Shown piece by piece: positions 1 to 8,217 of a DNA stretch of 64,000 nucleotides. The DNA comes from Perspicuibacillus lycopersici. GTDB taxonomy: Bacteria > Bacillota > Bacilli > Bacillales > Caldibacillaceae. The DNA lies in the NCBI RefSeq assembly GCF_025660475.1, contig NZ_JAOUSF010000002.1:62001-126000 (forward strand), given 5' to 3'. A program made the translations under genes and the position numbers. Position 1 is the stretch's first letter. Every line of letters starts with the position of its first letter. A model generated the notes under the pieces. The model did no database searches. It had not been told where the DNA came from and saw nothing but the letters and a program-made list of their open reading frames with translations.

Positions 1-479
1 ATCGCAAGCGCTAAATTACCTGACAAGCCATAGTAACCAAGTCCCTCGCCTCTTCGCTTTGGAGGGATAATATCCGAAGCAATCGTACCAGAAGCAGTTG
101 TAGACAATCCCCAGCCAACTCCTTGGACGATTCGCATCGCAAATAAGAAAAATATACTTCCAGCGATACTAAAGGATGCGATAGATAGTGTAAATATCGC
201 CAATCCAATTAAGTAAACTAACCCTCTCCCCTTTGATTCAAGTGCATGCCCTGCATATGGGCGAATTAAAAGAGCAGAAAAGGTAAATATACCTACGACA
301 AATCCAACAAGCTGATCATTTCCCCCAAGATATGCGACAAAGAGTGGGATAGTTGGTAATGTCATTTGAAAGCCTAGGAAAACAAAAAAGTTCGCTAAAC
401 AAATGAGGACAAAATCCTTCGTCCATATTTTTTCCTTACCATAAGGAGTTACCTCTACCTTTGATTGATTTGCGTTCAC
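1..479 (-). CDS. MFS transporter, N-terminal part (truncated by window edge)
   Basis: Reading from a GTG at 479, preceded by AGAAAGGAGAT, gives about 159 residues of a major facilitator superfamily permease; the C-terminal half lies outside the window. After a short charged N-terminus the chain alternates hydrophobic segments. A motif-A-like stretch (RPYAGHALESKGRG) follows the second segment and an RIVQGVGWG stretch sits in the fourth, as in 12-TM drug/metabolite antiporters of the YwoG/YttB kind. The substrate cannot be told from this part; a drug efflux role is inference. It has its own promoter and an attenuator-like leader at 480-690. Confidence 0.85.
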   Translation of the reverse strand, partial: MNANQSKVEVTPYGKEKIWTKDFVLICLANFFVFLGFQMTLPTIPLFVAYLGGNDQLVGFVVGIFTFSALLIRPYAGHALESKGRGLVYLIGLAIFTLSIASFSIAGSIFFLFAMRIVQGVGWGLSTTASGTIASDIIPPKRRGEGLGYYGLSGNLALA

Positions 480-579
480 AAAATATCTCCTTTCTCTCTC
501 GATAGTTACCGAGGCTTGCTTTCCTCCGTTTGTTAGCAGCTGGTGGACAAACCATTTTCCCTTTTGTAACGCGATACGT

Positions 580-614
580 AAAAAAGGAGTATACTATTTT
601 ACCAGTATGACTCC
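580..614 (-). terminator. Intrinsic terminator inside the MFS leader (candidate attenuator)
   Basis: On the minus strand GGAGT-C-ATACT pairs with AGTAT-ACTCC (one bulged C) and is followed directly by TTTTTT. It lies between the promoter at 663-690 and the MFS start at 479, so it would stop transcription before the gene unless prevented. An AGGAGGGAG Shine-Dalgarno-like run overlaps the 5' arm of the stem, and a minimal ATG-TAG pair sits just before it (618-623). A second hairpin (GTTTGT/ACAAAC) occupies 528-552. Confidence 0.7.
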
Positions 615-662
615 CTCCTACATAAAACTTTCGGGTACCGAATGAATCTCACTTTGATTACG

Positions 663-690
663 ATTATACCACGAGCAAAAACAAATGCAA
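663..690 (-). promoter_or_regulatory. Sigma-A type promoter of the MFS gene
   Basis: Minus strand TTGCAT (690-685), 16-bp spacer, TATAAT (668-663). Transcription would start near 656, giving a leader of about 175 nt before the GTG start. Confidence 0.7.
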
Positions 691-748
691 TAATATTATG
701 AAAACATTTACACTTCCACCTATTTATTCACCATTTATAATTCCATTC

Positions 749-792
749 CAAAAACCCCTTATGTTTATCCTTTAACGGAATAACATAAGAGG
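749..792 (-). terminator. Terminator of yhbH
   Basis: CCTCTTATGTT and AACATAAGGGG form an 11-bp stem (one G-U) followed by TTTTT on the minus strand, about 30 bp after the yhbH stop. This separates yhbH from the MFS transcription unit. Confidence 0.8.
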
Positions 793-820
793 TATCATTA
801 TTTACACCTATATGTTGCTA

Positions 821-1984
821 TTAAGCAAATGCTTTTTCTTCATTTTGGAAAAATGATTTCATTGCATGAAAGACATCGGATTTTTGCTTTAAAATAAAAT
901 AGCGGAACCGTTCGTCTTTAATATTTTTATAGGCAGACATTAGAGTGGAGTGACGATTATATTGATTTACCTCTCCATAGCAAAACATATTGGATAACTC
1001 CATTAATTCCTCCACTAATTTTAAACAGCGGATATTATCTGAGGTTAAATTATCTCCATCTGAAAAATGAAATGGGTAAATATTAAACTGGCTAGGGGAA
1101 TATTTTGTATCGATAAGCTCTAATGCTTTTCGGTAAGCAGATGAACAAATGGTACCACCACTTTCCCCTTTAGAGAAAAATTCATTTTCTGTAACGACTT
1201 TTGCCTCCGTATGATGAGCAATGAATTCAATCTCTACTTTCTCGTATTTTGTTCGGAGAAATCTGGTCATCCAGAAGAAAAAGCTTCGTGCCATATATTT
1301 TTCCCAAATTCCCATCGATCCGCTCGTATCCATCATCGCAAGAATGACAGCCTTTGATTCATGCTTGATTTTTTCATTCCACGTTTTAAATTTTAAATCC
1401 TCAGGAAAAATTGGGTGAAAGCTTGGTTTTCCTTTCATGGCATTTCGTTTAAATGCTGTCATCATCGTCCGTTTTTTATCAATATTTCCCATTAATCCAG
1501 TTTTTCTAATGTCATTAAACTCGATATCTTCAATAATTAAATCATGCTCATCTTTTCTTTGTAAATTAGGTAATTCCAACTCTTTAAATAACGCTTCCTC
1601 TAATTCTGAAAAGGATACTTCTGCTTCGTAGAAATCCTCCCCTGGTTGATCTCCTGCTCCTTGACCACTACCTTGCCCCTTTTCCCCGGAGCCATCCCTT
1701 GCCACTACATCGCCAACTTGACTGTCTCCATCACCTTGACCAACATGTTTATTTTTATCATAGTTATAGCGAATTTTATATTCATCTAATGAACGAATTG
1801 GTATTTTTATGACTTCTTTTCCATTCGATAAAATGATATTTTCTTCCGTTATTAAATCCGGTAAATTCTTTTTTATAGCCTCTTGCACCTTTTCTTTATG
1901 CCTTTGCTGGTCGTCATGGCCTTTCCGATGGAGGGACCAATCTTCCTGTGATATTGTAAATTGCTGTTTATCTAATTGACTCAT
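821..1984 (-). CDS. yhbH: YhbH family sporulation protein (DUF444)
   Basis: 387 aa, the usual length for YhbH. The N-terminus is charged, a Gly/Gln/Asp-rich linker spans about residues 80-115, and the C-terminal half is a von Willebrand A-like domain with a MIDAS motif DTSGSMG near residue 220. In Bacillus, yhbH is a mother-cell sporulation gene usually next to prkA; here prkA lies 1.5 kb upstream on the same strand, separated by a PTS EIIA gene and a small membrane gene. The start is ATG preceded by GGAGGGG. The biochemical role is unknown; a partnership with the PrkA kinase is inferred from conserved gene proximity. Confidence 0.9.
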   Translation of the reverse strand: MSQLDKQQFTISQEDWSLHRKGHDDQQRHKEKVQEAIKKNLPDLITEENIILSNGKEVIKIPIRSLDEYKIRYNYDKNKHVGQGDGDSQVGDVVARDGSGEKGQGSGQGAGDQPGEDFYEAEVSFSELEEALFKELELPNLQRKDEHDLIIEDIEFNDIRKTGLMGNIDKKRTMMTAFKRNAMKGKPSFHPIFPEDLKFKTWNEKIKHESKAVILAMMDTSGSMGIWEKYMARSFFFWMTRFLRTKYEKVEIEFIAHHTEAKVVTENEFFSKGESGGTICSSAYRKALELIDTKYSPSQFNIYPFHFSDGDNLTSDNIRCLKLVEELMELSNMFCYGEVNQYNRHSTLMSAYKNIKDERFRYFILKQKSDVFHAMKSFFQNEEKAFA

Positions 1985-2342
1985 ACGCTACACACCCCTC
2001 CGCTATATTTTTTTTACTATTTTTTGAACTTTTTTTAACGTATTTGCATACATTGTACTGTGTGCCTGATACAAAAGCAGTGTAGGTTGAAACAATAGGT
2101 ATTATCACTTACTGTAAAGTACTAAAGAAATATTTTTAGAATCTTTAGATTACTAGTAAATTGAATTACTCTATACTATGCAGGAAAAGAGCAAAAATTT
2201 ACTATTATTTTTTTGGGACAAGGCTTTTCGTGAAAAATAGGTATATATTGATTAATTGTTTATTATATTACGAACTGATAAGATATTTTGTATTTGTCCT
2301 GTCCAAAAGAAATAATCTTATAAAAGCATTTAGTAATAAATA
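1985..2342. other. Intergenic stretch upstream of yhbH
   Basis: AT-rich non-coding DNA. A frame of 65 codons on the plus strand (2161-2358) has no ribosome binding site and low-complexity composition, so it is not called. On the minus strand, about 80 bp upstream of yhbH, AGTACAAT resembles a sigma-E -10 element (CATACAMT), which fits mother-cell expression, but the -35 element is unclear. Confidence 0.4.
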
Positions 2343-2450
2343 TAAGGCTGTCTTCTAAAGGATTGTAGTTATTTCATGTTATAGACGCTGAGCAGAATGT
2401 ATAGTTAGACTCCAGGAAAACCGTAATCGAAGGTTCAGGGACCGATATAT
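2343..2450 (+). repeat. Dispersed intergenic repeat, copy A (half element)
   Basis: Begins with GGCTGTCTTCTAAAGGATTG and runs through TTATTTCATG to CTGAGCAGAATGTATA and GACTCCAGG. The same ordered blocks occur at 9423-9586 and, inverted, near 57585-57770. The distal half seen in the other copies (second GTCTGC arm and terminal CAGCC) is missing here, so this copy looks decayed. Confidence 0.6.
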
Positions 2451-2483
2451 AAAAAAAAGAAATCGACCCTTTTGGTCAATTTC
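2450..2483 (-). terminator. Terminator of the EIIA gene
   Basis: GAAATTGACC-AAAA-GGGTCGATTTC followed by a run of eight T on the minus strand, 35 bp after the EIIA stop codon. Confidence 0.85.
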
Positions 2484-2517
2484 TAGTAATGCACCTTTTG
2501 CTCACTTACAAAAAGTC

Positions 2518-3015
2518 TTATTTTGAAGTTACTTGAAGTACTAAATGTTCTCCGGCTGCTACTGTTTCATGTGCTTGTTTTTCTATTGTCATGTCGTCAC
2601 TGTTCGTGATAATCATTGGCGTAATAGTACTGGCTGCTTTTTCTTTAATTAAGTCTAAATCGAAGGTTATTAGGACGTCGCCTTGTTTTACTTTTTTCCC
2701 TTCTGATGTATGGGCAGTGAAGCCCTCTCCATTCATGGAAACTGTTTCTAAACCGATATGTATTAATATTTCTGCCCCGTTTGCTGCTTTTATACCGACT
2801 GCATGCTTAGTTGGGAAAACTTGAATTATTTCTCCATCAACAGGTGCTACTACTTTTCCTTCACTTGGTTCAAAGGCAATCCCATCTCCCATCATTTTCT
2901 TTGAAAATACAGGATCTGGTACCTCTTGAATTTCTAAGTATTTGCCACTTACTGGGGCAGCTAATTGGACTGTTTTTGAAACAGGGCTTTTTTTACCAAA
3001 TAATTTCTTTAACAT
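2518..3015 (-). CDS. PTS glucose-type EIIA component (Crr/YpqE-like)
   Basis: 165 aa stand-alone EIIA of the glucose-glucoside PTS family. ILIHIGL carries the phosphorylated His (about residue 86) and PTKHAVGI the second conserved His (about 71); the PxxGxxxPxxxVxDPVFS start and NGEGF block are typical. It takes phosphate from HPr and passes it to EIIB domains of sugar transporters at the membrane. The ATG at 3015 is chosen because GGAGAGGAG lies 7 bp upstream; a longer frame from 3033 would read through that site. There is no EIIB/EIIC nearby, so it probably serves other permeases in trans. Confidence 0.9.
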   Translation of the reverse strand: MLKKLFGKKSPVSKTVQLAAPVSGKYLEIQEVPDPVFSKKMMGDGIAFEPSEGKVVAPVDGEIIQVFPTKHAVGIKAANGAEILIHIGLETVSMNGEGFTAHTSEGKKVKQGDVLITFDLDLIKEKAASTITPMIITNSDDMTIEKQAHETVAAGEHLVLQVTSK

Positions 3016-3199
3016 ATGAAATCTCCTCTCCATTACTTACTTAGCTTCTGTAAAAAAATTTCGGTTCAATATTGAAAGCCAATTCCTTCCAAATGAATCT
3101 CAGCAAATATACTATAAACCATTTCCCATTATTATATACAGATTTTTTCGCAACAATTAATATCTTGTACATATAAATAATATGAAAGGAGGTTTATCT

Positions 3200-3385
3200 A
3201 TGGAAAAACATACTTTATTATTTTTGGCTGCTATTCTTGCAGGGTTTGCATTATATAGAGCGCCAATTGCTGGATCTGTCTTAGCTGGCCTTGAACCAGT
3301 TACATCCCTTATTGGTTTACTTGCCATTCTTGTTTTTTCTATCGTCCTAATAATTAAAGCTATTCTTGCATTGCTAGGACGTTAG
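3200..3385 (+). CDS. Small two-helix membrane protein, unknown function
   Basis: 61 aa starting MEKHTLLF with AAAGGAGG 7-8 bp upstream of the ATG at 3200. Two hydrophobic segments (about residues 4-22 and 35-58) are joined by a short loop (ITGSVL/GLEPV region), leaving a GR C-terminus. I do not recognise the family. It is divergent from the EIIA gene and convergent with prkA. The strong ribosome binding site and clean hydrophobic pattern argue that it is real. Confidence 0.6.
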   Translation: MEKHTLLFLAAILAGFALYRAPIAGSVLAGLEPVTSLIGLLAILVFSIVLIIKAILALLGR

Positions 3386-3460
3386 TTTGGTAAGCAAAAA
3401 AAGTGAACTATTCCATTCTATTACTTTAATACTTTATCATGAATTTGTGAATATTTTAAT

Positions 3461-3491
3461 AAGCCCTGCACCAATTATTGGTACAGGGCTT
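3461..3491. terminator. Hairpin between the small membrane gene and prkA
   Basis: AAGCCCTGCACCAAT pairs with ATTGGTACAGGGCTT (one mismatch). It is placed between two convergent genes, so a bidirectional terminator is likely, although neither side has a strong T-run. Confidence 0.6.
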
Positions 3492-3515
3492 ATCTATCTG
3501 CCTAGAAAAATAATA

Positions 3516-5411
3516 TTAACGGTTTAGTAAACTACCAACATAGCGTAATAATTCATTAGCTGAAGTTGAATTATAACCGTGCTCATCGATAAGTCTTGCC
3601 ACTACTTCATTAATTTTTTTCAATTGCTGTTCATCTGGTGTTTTTGTTGATGTTGTTATTTTTACAACATCCTTTAGATCTGCAAATAACTTTTTCTGGA
3701 TTGCTTCCCGGAGGCGATCATGAGAATTGTAATCAAATCGTTTCCCTTTACGCGCATATGCAGAAATGCGTATTAAAATTTCTTCGCGGAATGCTTTTTT
3801 CGCATTTTCTGAAATACCAATCTGCTCTTCAATCGAACGCATGAGTTTTTCATCTGGATTAATTTCCTCGCCTGTTAATGGATCACGAAGCTTCGACTTA
3901 TTGCAGTAAGCTTCTACATTATCAAGATAATTATCCATTAATGTCTTTGCTGATTCCTCATAGGAATACACAAACGCTTTTTGAACTTCTTTTTTCGCAA
4001 TATCGTCGTACTCTTTTCGAGCAAGCGAAATAAAGTTTAAATAACGTTCCTTCAGTTCTTCGGTAATCGATGGATGCTGATCCAAGCCTTCTTTTAAGGA
4101 TCGCAATACATCTAATGCATTAATCGATTTTACTTCTTTTCGAATAATAGTAGAGGAAATTCTGTTAATAACATACCGCGGGTCAATCCCGCTCATTCCT
4201 TCATCTTGATATTCCTTTTTAAGCTCCTGTACATCCATGGAACTAAATCCTTCGACACTTTCTCCATCGTATAAACGCATTTTTTTAATTAAGTCAATAT
4301 CTCCTCGTTTTGGCTCTTTTAATCTCGTTAAAATAGTAAACATCGCAGCAACCCGTAATGTATGTGGTGCGATATGAACATCGCTAACATCGCTTTCCCG
4401 TATCATCTTTTCATAGATTTTTTCTTCCTGAGAGACCTTTAAGTTATAAGGAACTGGCATGACAATAATACGTGAATGGAGTGCCTCATTCTTTTTATTC
4501 GAAATAAAGGAGCGATACTCGGTTTCATTTGTGTGAGCCACGATCAGCTCATCAGCTGAAATAAGTGCAAACCTTCCAGCTTTAAAATTCCCTTCCTGTG
4601 TTAAGGAAAGTAAATGCCAAAGGAATTTTTCATCACATTTTAACATTTCTTGGAATTCCATCATTCCACGATTTGCTTTATTTAGTTCTCCATCGAAGCG
4701 ATAGGCACGCGGATCAGATTCCGAGCCATATTCAGCAATTGTCGAGAAATCGATACTTCCGGTTAAATCTGCAATATCCTGTGATTTTGGATCTGACGGA
4801 CTAAAGGTTCCGATACCTACTCTACGATCTTCCGAGAAGAAGATTCTTTCCACCAATACATCTTCCATACGTCCGCCATATTCTTCCTCCAAACGCATGA
4901 CATTTAACGGCGATAAATTACCTTCAATACGGATTCCATACTCCTGGTAAAAATCTTCACGTAAATGAGGCGGTATTAAATGGAGAGGATCTTCGTGCAT
5001 TGGACACCCTTTAATTGCAAAAACGGCTCCTCGGTCCGTTCGAGAATATGCCTCTAAACCGCGTTTTAGCATCGTCACCAATGTCGATTTCCCGCCACTC
5101 ACCGGACCCATTAACAATAGAATCCTTTTTCTAACATCTAAACGTTTAGCTGCCGGATGGAAATATTCCTCCACTAATCGTTCCAATGATTCCTCTAATC
5201 CAAACAGCTGATGATTAAAAAATTGATACGATTTTCCTCTTTCTGTTTCCTCTATCCCTGCATCCTTCACCATGTTGTATACTCTTGAATGTGCGGATTG
5301 TGCATACCAAGGTTTTTCCTTCAGTAACTCTAAATATTCGGCAAAGGTTCCTTCCCACTTTAGCTTCTCTTCTTCCTCACGATATTTTGCAATTTTATCT
5401 AAAATACTCAT
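3516..5411 (-). CDS. prkA: Serine protein kinase PrkA
   Basis: 631 aa, matching the family length. An AAA-type N-terminal domain carries the Walker A motif GPVSGGKST at residues 102-110; the C-terminal PrkA domain follows. PrkA is a sporulation-associated ATPase/Ser kinase of the mother cell in Bacillus, and its relatives have also been reported as Lon-like proteases. The ATG at 5411 is preceded by GGGAGGTTC. It normally clusters with yhbH, which lies downstream on the same strand with two genes in between. Confidence 0.95.
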   Translation of the reverse strand: MSILDKIAKYREEEEKLKWEGTFAEYLELLKEKPWYAQSAHSRVYNMVKDAGIEETERGKSYQFFNHQLFGLEESLERLVEEYFHPAAKRLDVRKRILLLMGPVSGGKSTLVTMLKRGLEAYSRTDRGAVFAIKGCPMHEDPLHLIPPHLREDFYQEYGIRIEGNLSPLNVMRLEEEYGGRMEDVLVERIFFSEDRRVGIGTFSPSDPKSQDIADLTGSIDFSTIAEYGSESDPRAYRFDGELNKANRGMMEFQEMLKCDEKFLWHLLSLTQEGNFKAGRFALISADELIVAHTNETEYRSFISNKKNEALHSRIIVMPVPYNLKVSQEEKIYEKMIRESDVSDVHIAPHTLRVAAMFTILTRLKEPKRGDIDLIKKMRLYDGESVEGFSSMDVQELKKEYQDEGMSGIDPRYVINRISSTIIRKEVKSINALDVLRSLKEGLDQHPSITEELKERYLNFISLARKEYDDIAKKEVQKAFVYSYEESAKTLMDNYLDNVEAYCNKSKLRDPLTGEEINPDEKLMRSIEEQIGISENAKKAFREEILIRISAYARKGKRFDYNSHDRLREAIQKKLFADLKDVVKITTSTKTPDEQQLKKINEVVARLIDEHGYNSTSANELLRYVGSLLNR

Positions 5412-5635
5412 AAAGAACCTCCCTTTATTCTAAAAAAATTTACCATTCACATTGTCACAGGAAAAATAATAATCCGATAAAACAATCAATCTATACCTAT
5501 ACTTATATGAACAAGTACAAGAAAAAATGATATTGTTTGAAATTTTCTTCGCTTTGTTTCCCATTTTTTAAAATTAGGTTATAATAAAAAAAGTATTGGG
5601 AATTGGACATTTTTTCATAAAAAGGGGGCGTTACT

Positions 5636-5728
5636 GTGGGTACAGTAATTATTATCGGGGTGGCAGTTGCTTTTCTTGTTGCAATTTTCACTGCAGGCTA
5701 TGAGGATAAACCAGGTACTTTTAAATAA
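5636..5728 (+). CDS. 30-residue membrane microprotein
   Basis: GTG start at 5636 preceded by AAAGGGGGC (about 6 bp spacing). The product has one hydrophobic helix (residues 3-20, VIIIGVAVAFLVAIFTA) followed by the polar tail GYEDKPGTFK. This is the size and layout of the single-helix small proteins common in sporulating Bacillaceae. No close family is recognised. It is followed at once by a long hairpin-terminator. Support is the ribosome binding site, the helix and the terminator; expression is not proven. Confidence 0.5.
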   Translation: MGTVIIIGVAVAFLVAIFTAGYEDKPGTFK

Positions 5729-5736
5729 AAACCAAT

Positions 5737-5817
5737 AAAAAAGCGCATCCTGGAAGGGAATGCCAGCGTAGATTTCATTCTACTTAGCGGCAGTTTTTCC
5801 TTAGGTGCGCTTTTTTT
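5737..5817. terminator. Long bidirectional hairpin terminator
   Basis: AAAAAAGCGCA (5737-5747) pairs with TGCGCTTTTTT (5805-5817), enclosing a second imperfect stem (TGCC.GC...GTAGA with TCTAC...GCGGCA). It lies between the convergent microprotein gene and the nitroreductase and has T-runs in both directions. Confidence 0.75.
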
Positions 5818-5818
5818 G

Positions 5819-6568
5819 TTAATGTTTATTCATTCCTTTTTGCTTTACAAATTCATGCATATACATCCGTGTTCGTCTACTTAAAGTTCTCGCCATTTGC
5901 TCCGTCCAAGTCTCTACTCGTTCTCCAGCTGTTCTTGTATCGTAATAGTGTTTAATTGTTTCATTGTAAGTAAGCAATTGTTGTTGATAGCTTTCCTTTT
6001 CTGCTTCATAACGGTTTTCGTGATAGAGATGCTCTAATGGTAACCGCGGCTTTTGTTCATTCATTTTTGCAGGATAACCGACCACCATTCCAAATAATGG
6101 AATTACTCGCTCTCGTATTTCTAATAGCTCACATACTTTAGGTAAATCATTCCGTAGCCCACCAATATAACAAATACCTAACCCCATCGATTCTGCCGCT
6201 AAAGCTGCATTTTGGGCTGCTAATGCTGCATCAATTAAACCTACCATAAATTTTTCAGTTGATTCAATGGTTTGTAGGATATTAGCATCCTCCATTTCTC
6301 CTATTACTTCATGTCGATAAAAATCAGCACAAAATACAAATAAATGTCCATTTTTTGCAACATAGCTCTGATTTCCTGCAACAGAAGCTAATTGATCCTT
6401 TTTCGCTTGATCGGTAACACCAATGATGGAATATGCTTGGATAAAACTGGATGTAGAGGCTGATTGGGCGCATTTAACAATAGTTTCGATTTGTTCTTTT
6501 GTCAGCTTCTTGTCTTCAAAATCACGTACTGAGCGATGTGCAAGTATTGTTTCGATTGTCGCATTCAT
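5819..6568 (-). CDS. NADPH-dependent nitroreductase/FMN reductase (NfrA-like)
   Basis: 249 aa of the NfrA/Frp branch of nitroreductases. HRSVRDF near the N-terminus is the phosphate-binding part of the FMN site; ASTSSFIQAYSIIG and the GLGICYIGGLRN block match NfrA. Such flavoenzymes reduce nitroaromatics, quinones and free FMN with NADPH. The ATG at 6568 follows GAAAGGGTG with 6-7 bp spacing; the upstream GTG at 6577 is too close to that site. A CodY-like 15-mer (13/15) lies at 6584-6598, immediately upstream. No partner gene is evident. Confidence 0.85.
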   Translation of the reverse strand: MNATIETILAHRSVRDFEDKKLTKEQIETIVKCAQSASTSSFIQAYSIIGVTDQAKKDQLASVAGNQSYVAKNGHLFVFCADFYRHEVIGEMEDANILQTIESTEKFMVGLIDAALAAQNAALAAESMGLGICYIGGLRNDLPKVCELLEIRERVIPLFGMVVGYPAKMNEQKPRLPLEHLYHENRYEAEKESYQQQLLTYNETIKHYYDTRTAGERVETWTEQMARTLSRRTRMYMHEFVKQKGMNKH

Positions 6569-6663
6569 TTCTAACACCCTTTCAATTTTCAGATCATTAC
6601 TGTTATTTAATCAACTAATGAAACCAATAGCAAGAAATTCGATTAATACGGTAATTTGATAAC

Positions 6664-6698
6664 GAAAAAAAGCGGGGATATTAATGGAAATCCCCGCT
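6664..6698 (-). terminator. Terminator of trmL
   Basis: AGCGGGGAT/ATCCCCGCT stem followed by TTTTTTT on the minus strand, 16 bp after the trmL stop. Confidence 0.85.
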
Positions 6699-6714
6699 TT
6701 CGCTGTCATTTGAA

Positions 6715-7188
6715 TTATTTTAAATGAAGAAAATTTTGCTGCCTTAATGCTTCATACACAAGGATTGCAGCAGTATTTGATAAATTTAATGAACGAATGT
6801 TAGTAGTCATTGGAATCCGTAAAAACCGATCTTGGTTTTGCTCCAATAACTCTTTTGGTAATCCTGTTGTTTCCTTACCGAAAATAAAATAATACTCTTT
6901 ATGAATATCGCTATAATCATAGGAGCTATAATATTTATCTCCATATGTTTCAATATAGAAAAATTCTCCGCCTGCATTTTTTTCAAAAAATTCCTCTAGT
7001 GAATCGTAATACGTAATATTGACATACTCCCAATAATCGAGACCTGCTCGCTTTAACATTTTATCGTCCGTTGAAAATCCAAGTGGCCGAATTAAATGTA
7101 AATGGGCATCTGTGCCTGCACAAGTTCTTGCGATATTCCCTGTATTTGCTGGGATTTCTGGTTGATATAAAACGACATGTATTGCCAC
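6715..7188 (-). CDS. trmL: tRNA (cytidine/uridine-34 2'-O)-methyltransferase TrmL
   Basis: 157 aa SPOUT-fold methyltransferase of the YibK/CspR subfamily. It methylates the wobble ribose of tRNA-Leu isoacceptors. Family marks: YQPEIPANTGNIARTC near the N-terminus, FGKETTGLP in the middle and IPMTTNIRSLNLSNTAAI at the C-terminal knot that binds SAM. The GTG start at 7188 is chosen because GAGGTGG lies upstream and the family begins with this HVVLYQPEIP strand; a longer frame from 7251 adds 21 residues with no homology expected. About 70 bp separate it from the amidase-fold gene upstream. Confidence 0.92.
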   Translation of the reverse strand: MAIHVVLYQPEIPANTGNIARTCAGTDAHLHLIRPLGFSTDDKMLKRAGLDYWEYVNITYYDSLEEFFEKNAGGEFFYIETYGDKYYSSYDYSDIHKEYYFIFGKETTGLPKELLEQNQDRFLRIPMTTNIRSLNLSNTAAILVYEALRQQNFLHLK

Positions 7189-7256
7189 AATCTTCCACCT
7201 CAAAAACAATAATTTTATAGACTCTTCTATTATACCGCTCTTTTCCTTCATTGGAC

Positions 7257-8123
7257 TTATTGATCGTCAACAATGGTAAAAAATTTATAGTTAATGTTAT
7301 CTGTATAGGCACTAGAATCTTCATAGGACCAATAACGCATCCGGCTATTGGTTGTGTGGGCGTTTACTAATGGCATTCCATTTGCATCTTTCGCCGTTAC
7401 AATAGTCGAATGGTCGAATCTTCCATCCCCTTGAAAATCATAGCAAATAACGTCACCCAATTGCAATTCACGTGGGTCTTGCACCTCATTCGCACGTAGG
7501 CCGACCTTTGAAGTTCCTAAATACCAGCGTAAGGAGTGGGCAACCGACCAGCTATAGCTCCAATTATTGTCGCGGTACCACCAGCCTGACCCACGATTTG
7601 GATAGCCTCTCATCGGTGCACCACCCGCATGTAAACATTGAGAAATAAAACTAGTACAATCGACAGGAAATTTCTTATATTGGGGATTGTAATCATTCCA
7701 CCAGCGTTCTGCATATTGAACTGCTTTTAAGCGATCATAATGATAGCTCACTCGTTCCATATCTTGTTGCCATTCCAATGGAAACGTCACTTTTTCTTGA
7801 CTCTCGATGATTGGTATTTCATCATCGGTCATTAATTCCTCTTTATAAAATGTAGCTTTTCGATGTTCTAATTCTTCTTCAATATAAAATTGATCCCTTT
7901 GTTTAATTACATAAGTAAAATGAACATCGTACAAAACATCTGTTGATTGTTCGTCTTTTTCTAATCGGTTAATAATTTTGCCCGTTGCTTTTGCTTTAAT
8001 TATTTCACCACTTCTTTTATGGAGCATTGTTTTCTTTTTCTCAATTTTTAAGCATCCTGAATCTTGATCAGAAATACAATGGTTTACTCGTCGCTCCAGC
8101 AATGATTGTAATTGTTGAATCAT
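7257..8123 (-). CDS. Amidase-domain protein (Amidase_6 fold)
   Basis: 288 aa with no signal peptide. The first ~130 residues are charged and not recognised. The C-terminal ~150 residues are an Amidase_6/CHAP-like cysteine hydrolase: AERWWNDYNPQYKKFPVDCTSF holds the catalytic Cys in DCTSFISQC, and GRFDHSTIV holds the His. Proteins like this occur in Bacillaceae as spore or cell-wall associated hydrolases of unknown substrate. The ATG at 8123 is 9 bp from GAGGAG; the GTG two codons upstream would be too close. It may be co-transcribed with queG upstream (gap about 95 bp). Confidence 0.8.
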   Translation of the reverse strand: MIQQLQSLLERRVNHCISDQDSGCLKIEKKKTMLHKRSGEIIKAKATGKIINRLEKDEQSTDVLYDVHFTYVIKQRDQFYIEEELEHRKATFYKEELMTDDEIPIIESQEKVTFPLEWQQDMERVSYHYDRLKAVQYAERWWNDYNPQYKKFPVDCTSFISQCLHAGGAPMRGYPNRGSGWWYRDNNWSYSWSVAHSLRWYLGTSKVGLRANEVQDPRELQLGDVICYDFQGDGRFDHSTIVTAKDANGMPLVNAHTTNSRMRYWSYEDSSAYTDNINYKFFTIVDDQ

Positions 8124-8217
8124 TTCCACACACTCCTCTCAAGGTAGTGTATGAAATAGTTTTTTTGCCTGTCACAAACTTACAAATTTATCCTTACTAA
8201 TCCAAAATAGTGAATCA

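Noticed and set aside
2161-2358. 65-codon plus-strand frame upstream of yhbH
   Set aside because: No ribosome binding site, Tyr/Phe/Asn-rich as expected of translated AT-rich intergenic DNA, and it overlaps a dispersed repeat.
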